A stretch of 64,000 bases of DNA. Source: Sebastes aleutianus (taxonomy: Eukaryota > Chordata > Actinopteri > Perciformes > Sebastidae). Below the pieces are notes generated by a model. That model made no database searches. It saw only the letters and a list, made by a program, of their open reading frames with translations, and had not been told where the DNA came from. This document shows, piece by piece, positions 35,645 through 47,985 of the stretch; position 1 is the stretch's first letter; each line of letters begins with the position of its first letter. The translations under genes were made by a program, and so were the position numbers. The stretch is from positions 12,857,960 through 12,921,959 of the forward strand of contig CAKAKS010000062.1 of NCBI GenBank assembly GCA_916700875.1, written 5' to 3'.

Positions 35645-35945
35645 AGAAGCCCGACATTTGAGTAGTATCTTGACGTAGAAGGTTTGCGCGTTGTTAATGT
35701 AACACGTGGTAACCTTCTGAAACAGTGGCGGTTATGTTAAGTCAACAAAACCACTTGGTTAGGGTTAGAATAAACATTATGGTTTGGCTTAAAATAAGTG
35801 CGCTTGTAACGTAACTTAAGCTACGGACATAACGTTATGTGATACAGTGACGTAGCGTCACGTGACATAACGTCGTCAGTAAAAATCACTCAACTTTTAG
35901 TTTTGCTTTTGAGACACGAACGCCGGTCCCGATAAAAAATCCTAT
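35645..35945 (+). repeat. Dispersed repeat family B copy
   Basis: Shares AACCACTTGGTTAGGGTTAG, CGTAACTTAAG and GACACGAACGCCGGTC with sequences at 1-500 and 63640-63880. Confidence 0.7.
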
Positions 35946-37110
35946 GTTTGTTTGCATACAAGCTATTGCTTTCACACATTATACAGTAAAGAACAATGCT
36001 ACTGTTCTGCTTCAATGGAGCTGAAGGACATGCACCTAATTTATATTTCATAAATTAGCAAAGTAGAGAATGTCAATGTCTCATAAACACTCAACAATAT
36101 ATATATATATATAATATATCTTATAAACACAGCACATTAAACCATGAACTCCAAGAAGAATTCCCCTCACTATTAAAAAACAGAAATCCTTCAGCTTCCT
36201 CACAGGGCCTGCTGTCTCTACCTCTACTGGTTTTGATCTTTTCATACATACTCTTCTTCTATATAAAGACAACTGCTGCTTGCTTGTAACAAGTGAAAAT
36301 GTTGACTGAGACTTTTGATGCACACAGTTAAAAGTGCACACAGAGCAGAAGAACATAACAGTAGGAGCACTGCGACTCGCAGATACGTAGGAAATGCGTT
36401 TCAGAGGCGTTGTGTGCAAGCCAAAGGAAAAGCAGACACATGGATTTCAAAGTGTGTATTACTTACAGGAGGGGCGGCATCTCATCTCCTCCAACCTTAT
36501 CTTCTCCCAGGGGGGTCAAAATGGCCTTTTACAGCTGTCACTTCCTTTTAACGCACGACTCGCTGTTCAGGTCTGGCGAGAAGTGACGAGAGTGGGTGTA
36601 AAGTGTTTGAGCATCGGTGGTACACAAGAGCTGAGGCACTATATGCTTCTAGTTTTAAAAGTACAATTATAACAAAAGTACCGGCTCTTTCTTTCAAGAA
36701 AGGGGAAAAAATGAATGAATGAGAATAACAATCTTCAGAGTAGCAAGATCTCAAAGAAATGTCAGTTAGGAGGCAGAAACAAATCTTGTATTCTGTTTCA
36801 ACATATTGAAAAGCAAAAACTGACTTTTGTTCCGTTACTATGTGACAACACAAGCACAGATTTGTTTGCAACGTGTGCCTGAGCCAGACATGTCATACTA
36901 ATGTGCAAATGAGCCAAGCTAATGTTGACTACTATATCAAAAATTTTGATATAGTTGTGGATAACATTTCGGTGTCAACTGCAATACCCTCTATTTCATC
37001 TAGGGATGTTGATGTTCATAGGACCAAGCACGAGACACATACATTTGAGCAATGTTGTGATTTTGACGCAAATAGGAAACGTTAGTATTAGCTTAAGTTT
37101 TCTGCAACAC
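35946..37110. other. Non-coding interval
   Basis: No gene seen. Contains a short AT microsatellite near 36098-36118. Open frames here are short and lack recognisable domains. Confidence 0.5.
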
Positions 37111-37676
37111 CTACAGACTGTATATAAGAAGTGGACATAGTCACCGTGACGTCACCCATTTTGGCCGTCGCAATCTTGGTTTTTGGCCATCGCCATCTTG
37201 GTTTCTTGCAACCAGAAGTGACACAAGAGGGTGGAGCTAAGTTTAACCGAACGCTTAATAAGACATTTTTAGGTGACCAAAAAGGTTATGATTAACTGTC
37301 ATGAACTGAAAACACACTGTGAAAGGGTTAATGTTCTAAGACGAAAACACGGACAACTCCCAGACCGGACAACGCCGTGGTAGCGACCTGTCAATCACAA
37401 GGTAGCCACGCCCTAAAAGCATACCCTGCTTTATGGTCTATTTGACTCTAATTGGGACAATAATTCACTAAATGAACATCATGCTGTATTGAAGAAGACT
37501 TGAAACTAGCGATTGAGACCATAAACTCATGTTTACAAAGTTTACTGAGGTAATAAATCAAGTGAGAAGTAGGCTCATTTTCTCATTGACTTCTATACAA
37601 TCAGACTTCTTTTTGCAACCAGAGGAGTCGCCCCCTGCTGGCTATTAGAAAGAATGCAAGTTTAGGGCACTTACTC

Positions 37677-38303
37677 ATAGAGAGGCAAAGTCCCGCCCCT
37701 TCCGGTGGACCACCATGAACATTAGTCAACGGCGAGAGACAAATATTTTTTTCATCCCATTTGAATTACACATATGACGTTTGTTTATTTAAAAGATAAT
37801 TTTGCAAGTCAAGAACGTCGCAGTTTGTTGTAAAAATGTTGAAGTATAAGACTTTTAAAATACGTAATTAGAAAGAATGCACACCCAAAAGTCGCGCAAG
37901 TGACATCTCTCACTGAAGCTACGATGCCTGTGTGTTTCGTACTGGGATGTACTCACACCAGCAACAGGTCTCGCTCGTTCTTTTGCTTCCCAGCTGATAA
38001 AAATACCAGGAGTCGCTGGATAAAGGTAAGCTAACGTTTCATTTGTGACGTATATTGCGCGAGACGAGAGATGTGGTTTACTGAGCGGTTTCACACAAAA
38101 CTAAATGATACTACGACAAACTGCGACTTTCTTCACTTAAAACTATGTTTTAAATTGACAAACATCATATGTGTGATCCATGGTGCAATTCAAACGGGAT
38201 CAAAACATTATTTGTCTCTCGATGTTGATTACCGTACACATTTTTTTTCCAAAATAAGATCCCATGGTGGCCCACCGGAAGGGGCGGGGCTTTGCCTCTC
38301 TAT
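37677..38303 (+). mobile_element. TIR transposon derivative carrying a THAP-domain exon
   Basis: Bounded by ATAGAGAGGCAAAG...CCCGCCCCTTCCGGTGG and its near-perfect inverse (right end CCACCGGAAGGGGCGGGGC...CTTTGCCTCTCTAT), so the inverted repeats are about 40 bp. It is inserted in a family A repeat. Between the ends lies one recognisable coding exon of a THAP zinc finger. At about 627 bp it cannot encode a full transposase, so it is a deletion derivative. THAP domains head the transposases of P, Kolobok and ISL2EU-type elements. The superfamily is undecided because no clear target duplication is visible. Confidence 0.75.
37924..38025 (+). pseudogene. THAP zinc-finger exon inside the transposon
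   Basis: ATG at 37924 opens 34 codons with the THAP N-terminal pattern MPVCFVLGC (Cys-x4-Cys), then FFCFPADKNTRSRWIK, which matches the family's FxxFPxD...R..W block. The exon ends at AAAG|GTAAGC, a strong donor in phase 0. The remaining THAP residues (C-x2-H, AVPTIF-like end) would be on a second exon, not seen here. The DNA-binding exon therefore survives without the rest of its gene. Function in this copy is unlikely. Confidence 0.7.
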
Positions 38304-38340
38304 AGGCTTCACTCTTCAGACACCGGAGGTTGCCCACTGG

Positions 38341-39517
38341 TAAAACTAGATTGTTGGTGATTTGACAATAAATCCCAATATTGCATATAATCACAACTAA
38401 AAGGTGATACAGAGAATATTGAGCTTGGCACAAACCAACATGACCGTTTTTATGGAGTGAGTAATGAATCAGCGTTGACCAGTAATGGCATAGTTTTAGC
38501 ATCATGTGGATGACGGTGGATGTCATTTGCCAGAAGTAGGGGTAAACTGGGTGGCGGCCAGAACTGGCAGCCTCCTCTCAGCTGATACCAGAGAGCCTTG
38601 GAGGGGGGGTTGACTCAAATAAATGTGCTCAGTGTCAGGGACTTCTCTGTGGCAGATACACACATATGCATGACACACACAGATGCATTCATTCAATAAT
38701 TCAGGCCTAACTGCATTCTAGTGAGGCCTCATATCCTCTCCTCATCATCCAGTACGTCTGCATAAGTTTATCCATACATCACATCCTGTAGAGCTCTGCG
38801 TCTTGTTTCACGTGAATAATATTCTGTTTTTATTTCACGCTCTGAGGTCTTCCTCTACTGTCAGATGGCTTTATTTGTGTAGAGTTGTCATCTTGCGGCG
38901 CAGATTGTGAGCCATCGTGTGTGTCTGCTTCCTTCAAAGGCCTGCATTCAGCCTGATGTCAGTGTGACTTACTTCATCATTGGCTCAAATCAGCATCAAA
39001 GCCACGGCAGACGGGGCTGCTGCAGATGGCTTCTGCGTGCTCCGTTGCCTTGTGTGTCTGAGCGGCTCTGTCAAGTACTTGTTAATTAGGAAGAAGGGAC
39101 GCCCGTGCTTCCCAGCAGGGCGAATGTTGTCCTGAACAGCCTTCGGTGTTTAACCCCTCCCTTCTCATCAGACAACAGATCAGTGAGATACGACGTTGCT
39201 CACTGTTGCACACCATGTGCTGAGTACATTTCTCGCTCTCTCTGTTTTCACTTGCTCCCCCGTGCACACTCAAAGTTTCTCTAAGCACTTCTCAGCGTAC
39301 ACGCTTCGATGCTCTGATGCTCTCTCTCTGTTTTGCTAGAAAGAGAAATGATGTTTTATCTAGAATGTGTCTCAAATCCTTCAGTCAGTACAGAGCTGGG
39401 GAGCAGCTGTGGGATTGATGAAGCTGGTGATCAGTCCTTCTAAGGGCCAAATCAAAACACAATGATGACAATGTACAATGGCATATTAGGGCCATTGTAG
39501 GTAAAAAAATATATATA
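38341..39517. other. Non-coding interval
   Basis: No gene or clear repeat recognised. Only short open frames without domains. Confidence 0.5.
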
Positions 39518-39812
39518 TAATTACGGAACCGAGAAAGGGGGTAATATTCAGAGAAAAAATTCTGAGATTGAAGACGTAAATTTATGAGAAAAAAACTCAC
39601 ACATTTGTGAAATTTTAAAGTAAAAAAATTACGAGAAAAAAACTCTATAGTGGAGTGCAAAACTGTGGTAAACCCTCTGAATGTCGTTGCTTTTAAATGA
39701 TTGTTTTTATGGTTTTATTTGTGAGTTTTTTTCTCGTAAATTTGCCACTTTAATCTCGGAAGTTTTTTCTTGGAATATTACCCCCTTTCCCGGTTCCGTA
39801 GTTATTTTTTTC
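39518..39812. mobile_element. Fold-back MITE of about 295 bp
   Basis: The left arm (TACGGAACCGAGAAAGGGGG, TAATATTC, GAGAAAAAAACTCACA) and the right arm are inverted copies over about 90-100 bp each. The spacer is about 100 bp. No coding capacity. Confidence 0.8.
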
Positions 39813-39892
39813 TATACCACAGTGGCGGCTGGTGACTCAAAAAACTGGAGAGAACAGGAGGAAAACCAACCCACATGATGTCATGTTATTTT

Positions 39893-40400
39893 TAGAGCTG
39901 TCAATGGATTAAAATATTTAATCGTGATTAATCCCATGATTGTCAATAGTTAATTGTGATTAATTGCATATTAATCACACATTTTGTATCTGTTCAAAAT
40001 GTACCTTAAAGGGAGATTTGTCAAGTATTTAATACTCTTATCAACATGGGAGTGGACAAATATGTTTGCTTTATGCAAATGTATGTATATATTTATTATT
40101 GGAAATCAATTAACAACACAAAACAATGACAAATATTGTCCAGAAACCCTCACAGGTACTGCATTTAGCATAAACAATATGCTCAAATCATAACATGACA
40201 AACTGAAGCCCAACAGGCAACAACAGCTGTCAGTGTGTCAGTGTGCTGCCTTGACTATGACTTGCCCCAAACTGCATGTGATTATCATAAAGTGGGCATG
40301 TCTGTAAAGGGGAGACTCATGGGTACCCATAGAACCCATTTTCATTCACATAACTTGAGGTCAGAGGTCAAGGAACCCCTTTGCAAATGGCCATGCAACA
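39893..40400 (-). repeat. Dispersed repeat family C, copy 2
   Basis: Inverted relative to 22330-22990. Contains AATCACATGCAGTTTGGGGC and CTCAGGTTATGTGAATGAAA read on the minus strand. Confidence 0.75.
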
Positions 40401-40436
40401 GCTGCAAATTGACACTAGCTGCTGTTTCAGCTTCAG

Positions 40437-40438
<2 letters not shown>

Positions 40439-40484
<46 letters not shown>

Positions 40485-40506
40485 CGTGTGCGTGCGTGTG
40501 TGTGTG
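40439..40506. repeat. TG dinucleotide microsatellite
   Basis: About 68 bp of TG with CG interruptions toward the right end. It produces spurious Val/Cys and His/Thr open frames on both strands. Confidence 0.95.
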
Positions 40507-42124
40507 GTGCAAGAGCTCGCACACTTAACATGGCGTGGCAGTGTATTAAAGTGGTGGTGTCATAACTGATGCTGGGATCACCATGCTCGCTTCCTCTCTC
40601 TGCATCACCTCAGGCAGGCACTTATTTAAATGTTGACAAAGTTGCATTTCATGCTTGTGTTCAGCACTGCACTGAGGGAGGCAGAAATGCCCTATATTTT
40701 CAGCAAAGGTCTGTAGTGATGTGTAGCTAAAGTCCTAATTATCTTTCCAGATAATTTTAATTGTCAAATGCGTTTTTTTCCACAATTTGTACATCCTGAA
40801 AATGTGCATTTACCCCTTTTTGACATGTGGGTACATACCTTCTCCTTCTCTTAGTCTCCTAAAATAGCCGTGGCTTTGCTTTGGTCAGAAGACGCTGACC
40901 TCTGCAGGACTCGGTGAATCTCATATGCTGGCCCAGTACTTACAAGCCATAATCTTTTTGCCCCCACTGCTCCGTCTTTTTTTGGATTCAGCTGAACTCT
41001 CTGAATGAATGCACGACTACAGATGGGAGAACTTCGCATTCCAGAGTTGGCTGTCACTTTATTAATCACACAACAGCCTGTTTAATTCTCTTTTTAGTTG
41101 ATCTCTAAATTGCTCATTATTCATACGACATTGCGATTAAACACAGCTGTGATGTGGCATTCCTTCTAGCTCGATTAAAACCACACTGTCTTCCAATCAA
41201 GTTAAAAATAACAAGTGTAATCAATGTTAGTCAATAACATAACAATAATTGTAATTGGCATATGGATGATGACGTAAAGATTTTGTGTGCAAACACCAGC
41301 AGTGAAAGTAAAGAACATTTATTTACCAGCACATTAAAAAGCTGCAGTTTGTCCTACATCTGCTTGTGTAGTTCAGCAGATGAGCTCAACAGTCCCGTCT
41401 CACTTTTCTGTAAAGTGTCTGACCTTCCCAGCCGACACTCCAGGCTTTAGTCTACTCAATCAAGTTATAAGGTAGAAGGCTAAGCAATACTGACTGCGTA
41501 AAATATACAGAGACAACAAAAGCTGATTAAGTCAAATGTAATCAGACATCTGCTGCATGTTTGTCATTCAGTGAAGACCTTGGTCAAGCTATTTTGGCAC
41601 TTAGCTGACATCTGCACTTAACTCTGGACACAAAGAACCAGGGTGGACTTTATCATTAGGCAAGGCAGGCATCATCCTGGGCCCTTCAACTAAGAGTTCC
41701 ACTAATGGCTACAGTTATACTTACATGTTTTGATATAAAAAATGATGTTCCTATTCTTACAGATATTTATAACTTAAAGCTAGGGTTAGTAATCTTGAGA
41801 AAATTGCAAGTATACACTGATTTTTTTTAATTATCCAACTGAAAAACTGAGCTCAGTGTTGACAACTCTTTTCCAGTGAAAGTAGCTAGTAGCACTAGCT
41901 CCAAAAGTCCCATTTGTGCCAAATGAAATGATTGGATGTGTTTACTACAGTGCTGCAACAGCCACAAATAAAAAAATGTTTCTCTTTTTTTGTCAGAGCA
42001 TTTGATTTATTGATTGCTGTCGGGATGTATTGAGAATTCCAACAAATATAAGATTACCAACTCTAGCTTTAATACATACCAGCAAAGCAATTCTTTTATC
42101 ACCCTCACCCAACTCTCATATACA
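40507..42124. other. Non-coding interval
   Basis: No gene recognised. AT-rich with short open frames only. Confidence 0.45.
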
Positions 42125-42792
42125 GGGCCGGATTAAGGCATAGGCCGAATCCGAATTTCACCTAGGGCACCAAAAGGGCTAGAGCCAGCCCTGCTCATAT
42201 TACATAAAAATGAATGGACTACTTAACACTAGACTGGCTACTGCAGTTTGCAAATACCTACACAACACACTTGTTGGTAAGGACACTGAAACTGGTGACA
42301 AACTTCTGGTCCTACACGGACTGAAACAAAGTTATCACAGTGGACATTCCAAGACAGACAAGGCTGAGAGTACAGCCATGTTAGCAGCTCAGCGAGGCTG
42401 TATACAGTAGGCGCAGCTATGCTTTGAGCTAAATGCTAACGTCAGCATGTTAACATGCTCACAATGACAATGATAACATGCTGATGCTAAGCAGGTATTT
42501 TGTTTACCATCTCCACCATCTTAGTTTAGCGCGTTAGCATACTAACACTTTTATTAGCACTAAACACAAAGTATAGCTGAGGCTGATGGGAACGATTCAC
42601 AACACATACAGTATGGGGTATCACACCCCCTCAACTCAACTCGCGGAGCGCTGATTTTCGGGCTGATCACATGGAAATCTGTAACATCCTTAATACTAAC
42701 AATATTGTACTGGAAAGGGTTAGAATAAGACACAAGGGAGGCCTCCTGTCTGGGTTTGCCCAAGGCCCCCAAATTACTAAATCTGCCCCTGC
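42125..42792. mobile_element. hAT-like element with CAGGG termini
   Basis: The left end CAGGGCCGGATTAAGGC and the complement of the right end, CAGGGGCAGATTTAG, are related inverted repeats. A second, AGCATG/GCTAAC-rich repeat (about 42400-42600) sits inside and recurs near 57540-57610. Confidence 0.5.
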
Positions 42793-43366
42793 AAAGACCA
42801 CATAAAGCTAGTAGGAAGAGTAAACTGTATGCAATAATAATCTTCTGTTTGCAAAGTCCACAGCTTTGTTGTCATATGAAGGTGTCTTTACTCGCACAGA
42901 ACCAGAGCTTTCAAAGTCATCTCGGCTTTAATCATCTTCCATTCGCTCGCTGCTGAATAAAGCTGATCTTTGGGCTAAGACGCTATAAGCCTACAGTACC
43001 TCTCCATGGGATATCTCCCTCTCGTTGAAGGAAATCAAAGAGCTGCTGCGGCCTACATATTCATAATCACACACACAGAATCACCCACTTTCTTCAAAGG
43101 AAACATATGATTTCGCCAAATGTGCGCACACACCGATCCGCCCACAAAGTAGCCAGAGGGACGTGGCACGCTGGCACTTAACCAGCTTAGAGCAACAGCA
43201 TGCATCATCATGCACTGAGGTTGATAGACATGACACACATGAGGGGCAATTATGTGGCATTGTCTCTGTGTCCTCCCACTCCAACCACAGATCGAGCTCT
43301 GTCTTACTCTATCTGGCAGCGCTGCTTAATTCTTGTTTATTCAACATGGGGCATGGAGTGCTGGGG

Positions 43367-43368
<2 letters not shown>

Positions 43369-43398
<30 letters not shown>

Positions 43399-43406
43399 AC
43401 ACACAC
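43369..43406. repeat. CA dinucleotide microsatellite
   Basis: About 38 bp of CA with a single GT interruption. Confidence 0.93.
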
Positions 43407-45937
43407 GGAGAAGTCTGATCTGTGAAGGAATGTTTCTGTATGTATTGTACCACTGCACTGCGCTGCAGGCTGCCTGTGAGCTAAATCCACATACAGCAGC
43501 ATCGCTCCAGGTAGAGAGATAAACAAGAGGCCCGATTTAAGCTCAGCAACACTCTTCTGTTTCATATTTACTTCATGTCCATGTTTGAGGCCGCCCTTCC
43601 ACTCCTCTGCCCTTCACACATCCCCCTGAGAGAGCGGAGGCAGGGATCAGCCATGTTCCTATAGTGTTATGATATGATGGTTTCACATTGCATGAAAAAG
43701 GATTCCCCTTTTACTGAAGGTCAATATATGGCACTAATTGCAGTTTAAAGGGGATTAAAGAAGCATATATAACGATCACGCGTTAGCACATTAAATCGCA
43801 TATGCTACACATTGCTGAGGACCATTTTGTAACACATACCATACATTTATTAAATTCCCACTTTCAAGTCATTTCAGTGTGGTATGATTGGATTATAGAT
43901 AGTCTCTAAAAGTGATACTCGTTGTCCAGTTACGCATTTATCCAAGTTACTCTGTGATTCAGTCATATAACAGTGTGTAACATTAAGGAGGATCTAATGG
44001 CAGAACTGGAATATAAAAAAAAACTTGTAAATCTTGCAAAATCTCTCGTGATCAAACGCGACTTTAGTGAAAACAAACACGCCGAACGACCGGCAGGAAG
44101 AATTAGCGGTTAGTTTTTGCGCACCTTTGTACTGAAAATTCACGAAGGATGGATGAAGTCATGGAGACACGTTAAATAAACGTGTGTTGTTGTCACAAAT
44201 TAACAAATTTGGTCCTCCATTTCTGATTTCCATCTTACTACTACTTTATGCTTTGCATTTTGCATCAGCTCATGCATTTGCCACGGCCGCAATGACAGCG
44301 GTGGTTGTTCTTCCGCTTCAGTCAGCTTGGTTCTAAATTGGCTATCGTTCTTTCCCGTTCGTCATCGGCTGTCCTCAGGGTTCCCCACACACACACAACA
44401 GGATATCCGAGGCCAGGGAGGACTAAAAACACTCTTAGCATACCTCACACCACAGGAATATCTGGAAAGATAATCTTATGAGCCATCAAAAAGTCGGGGC
44501 TTTGCTGACGATCGTCGGGAGAGGGGGGAATCAGGTGCATAATCGGCATTCATGTATTCTTGTTTACTTTGTTGATCATAGTGTGTTCGGTTCAGTGTAG
44601 TTTACTTTAGCTTTCATATGTGTTGCCCAAGCAGCTTTGGAAACAGATGTAATTTCATTTGAATTGGTGAGTTCAAGTGGGTTTCTGTCTGCGATGGTGA
44701 CGCTGAGGCATCAACTCAATTATCACCTCTCTTCTCCACCCTGCTTTGCTCTGATGGCTTATTTCCTGGGTTCAGGAAGCTGACAGTTTCTCACACAATT
44801 ACACTGACGGATCACTCGGTTTTGCATTGCGTACTAACCTGAAATGCCCCCCCCCCCTCCACCACCACCACCACCACCAATTTCTGTTCTGTCCCAGCCA
44901 AACCTCCCAGGCTGTGTGTGTCCATCATGTGGCTTAAAATGGTTCAAGAAGACGCAGGCTGACACGCTGAAAAAAAGACCTAAGTATTGCAGGGGGCCTG
45001 CAGCACACAATGAGCTGTCAGTTTCCGACCTGTGAATCAGCTTTGCAGCATGATGGATAGCTCCACTGGGACGCAAAAGCTCCGCCCTGATTTTGCTGTT
45101 TGCTTGATTTGCAGACACCAAAGTCATCGTTTTTAGACTCATTACCGACCAACAAAGAATATGGTTCACTGTCTCTGACGCTCTTATCGCTCTCTCTTCC
45201 CCAGCTGCTTGTCACAATCATACGTCTATCTCTTTCTTTGTCTTTTACCGCTCTCTTACTCTGCATAATTTATGAGGCCCTCTGTCCCACAGACCCATTA
45301 CTCTCTCATCAGGTGACCCAGTTATGAGGGGGAAGCCTGCAGTGCAGATATGCTCAGTGTGGGGCTCATAAATCAACATTTATGGTAACATTGTCCACTC
45401 ATTCAGATGTTGAATGTGCGATCAGAGCCCCTCTAGCACAGTGATTAAAAATGATGTAGTACTGGACAGCGGCCGGTATTGTTACGTTGGCGACGTGGCT
45501 CTAGATATTAAGGTCAGGATCAAGGGTTTCTGACCTGTGTAGTACTTTCCAGGGACTGATAGAGGCTACATGAGAACATATTTCTCGCCGCATACTTTAA
45601 GCACTAATGACCAGAATTTCTCGCTAAGCTGCAAGGAGTTGCAGGACATCCGATTATTTATGTCTATAATGAATTCAACCAGTTATTTATCAATGTTTAG
45701 GTCTCCAGAGTGCAAGCACAGCTAACTGTGTGTAGTCAGTGTATCTATGATAACATCAGCTGTATTTCTGTATTTTGTGGCCTAGAGGTAACTTCACTTT
45801 AATTTATTTTCCTATAGCGTCAAACCATAACAGAAGTTATGTCAAGACACTTTTCCTATAGAGCAGTTCAAGACCATACTCTATAATTTAGATACCCAAC
45901 AAGAGATTCCTCATGAGCATGTTCAGACCAGCATGTA
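43407..45937. other. Non-coding interval
   Basis: No gene recognised. A C-tract followed by CCA repeats lies at 44846-44879 and produces artificial Pro- or Gly-rich frames. Confidence 0.5.
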
Positions 45938-46567
45938 ACCTCCGGGTCTGAAAAGTGAAGCCAATGCGGAAGTGCCATAAACCTGCATTCTTTCTAATAG
46001 CCAGCAGGGGGCGACTCCTCTGGTTGCAAAAAGAAGTCTGATTGTATAGAAGTCTATGAGAAAATGAGCCTACTTCTCACTTGATTTATTAATTCAGTAA
46101 ACATTGTAAACATGAGTTTATGGTCTCAATCGCTAGTTTCAAGTCTTCTTCAATACAGCATGATGTTAGTTTAGCAAATAATGGTCCGATTTAGAGTCAA
46201 ATAGACCATAAAGCAGGGTACGCTTTAGGGCGTGGCTACCTTGTGACTGACAGGTCGCTACCACGGTGTTGTCCGGACTGGGAGTCCTCCGTGTTTTCGT
46301 CTTAGAACTTTAACCCTTTCACAGTGTGCTTTTAATTCATAAAAGTTAATTGAAACATTTTGGTCGCCTGAAAATGTCTTGTTCAGCGTTCAGTTGTGCT
46401 TAGCTCCACCCTCTAATGTCACTTCTGGTTGCAAAAACCAAGATGGCGACAGCCAAAAACCAAGATAGCAACAACCAAAATGCCCAACTCAAGACATCAA
46501 AACGGCAGTCCACAAACCAATGGGTGACGTCACAGTGACTACGTCCACTTCTTATGTACAGTCTATG
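45938..46567 (-). repeat. Dispersed repeat family A, copy 5
   Basis: About 630 bp and one of the most complete copies. Runs from CCTCCGGGTCTGAAAAGTGA to TTCTTATGTACAGTCTATG. Confidence 0.85.
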
Positions 46568-47329
46568 TTTCAAACTGAACAGCTAAGGAATGGTCTTCCT
46601 ATTAGACAAAAGAACATTTCTTTAGAGCAGATGTGTAGGGGTATTATTTACCCCTACACTATTGTCCATTTGAAGAGAAAAAATATCTTGTAATACTAGT
46701 CAGTGTTTTTGTGAAGGAAAAAATAAAATGACCATGGAGATCATTTCCATTTTGAAAGTGATTGGATCATGATAGCTTGTTCTTCCCTCCTACATTTAAT
46801 TAACCTAATTAAACTTTTAGCTTGATAACCCTCTGCAACACCTAGTGTCTCTCTAGATCTGTGTTTAAAACAAGTCCGGATCCAAAAATAGGTCAGGCCA
46901 GTTGCCAGCTATTTGTATGTTTTAATGAGCTCGGGGCCACGGAGTGAGATGATTCTCTGAAATGGATCCCAGGTTTGTCGAGGTTAAGGGCCTGTGTGAC
47001 TGAGCACTAATAACACGCTCAATGGTAGTTTGTCTTACATCTTAAAACAGGAAGCAAGGCAGATTAAGTGAAGTGGAAATATAAATGAAGTAGAAATATG
47101 AAGTGATCTGAGGAACACAGACGCAGAGGGCTATTTAAAGAAAGTGCATCAGCAGAGGCCAGAAATATCTTTGCTATCACCTAAAATAGTTTCCCTCTTT
47201 CCCATTTTAATGCCAGCTGGTGCAGTAGTATGATGTAGCAGCACCTGAACAGGTTTGACGCAGGGTAAAGTTTGTTCCTGAATTAGCTGCAGAAATTTAT
47301 TATATTTAGTTTATGATAATAAAGGGTGC

Positions 47330-47985
47330 CTTAAAGTAGTAGTAGGCGGTATATATTTTTGGCATCATTAGGCAAAAATTCCATAATAACCTTTCAGCAT
47401 AGTGTAATTCAAGTGTTCTGAGAGAAAACTAGACTTCTACACCTCCTCATGGCTCTGTTTTCACGCTTTAAAAAATCTAGCCCGTGTCGGGAGACTTTGA
47501 CCAATCACAGGTTATTTCAGAGAGAGAGCGTTCCTATTGGCTGTGTCCTGTGACCGGTACTTGGCGTTCCTTCAAGCCATCTCTAACCTGATCTCATTTT
47601 ACAGCTAAACCGTGCACTACAAGATGATTCTGAAAACATTTGAGGCGAGAAATAGGCATTACAGTAACATAATATTGATTCATATTTAATCAGCGCTGCC
47701 TAGTTTGACCATTTGGTCAGAGTTCACGAGTGATTGACAGCTGGCTCTAATAGATAGCAGATGGACAGCAGACCTCAGATCAGCTCTGACTGGTTATTTT
47801 CCTCCGGTCTGTGAAATCTTGCAGATGCCATTAGGAGCACCGGAGATAACAGAGGCACATGATTTTTTTTCAGGTTACCTGTTTCATGCACTACTGTCAG
47901 GATATAGCGACCGTTTTATAAAAATAACTTTTTTTAATCATATTTGCTCCAATCTGGCCTTCTTCAGCTTTAAGCGTTGGTATCT
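47330..47985 (+). repeat. Dispersed repeat family E, long copy
   Basis: The right two thirds match 3111-3475 in inverse orientation (for example GTGCACTACAAGATGATTCT and GATTGACAGCTGGCTC-type blocks). Contains short open frames that are part of the repeat. Confidence 0.75.

Larger units (their letters stand above)
37113..38340 (+). repeat. Dispersed repeat family A, copy 4, interrupted
   Basis: Starts ACAGACTGTATATAAGAAG and runs to GGCACTT at about 37672. It resumes at GGCTTCACTCTTCAGACACC (38305) and ends at GCCCACTGGT. The 630 bp between are a separate transposon. The seven host bases CCACATT expected at the junction are absent. Confidence 0.85.

Noticed and set aside
40235..40569. Val/Cys-rich and His/Thr-rich frames
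   Set aside because: They are translations of the TG microsatellite.
44834..45327. Pro-rich and Gly-rich frames near the CCA repeat
   Set aside because: They come from simple repeats and have no splice or homology support.
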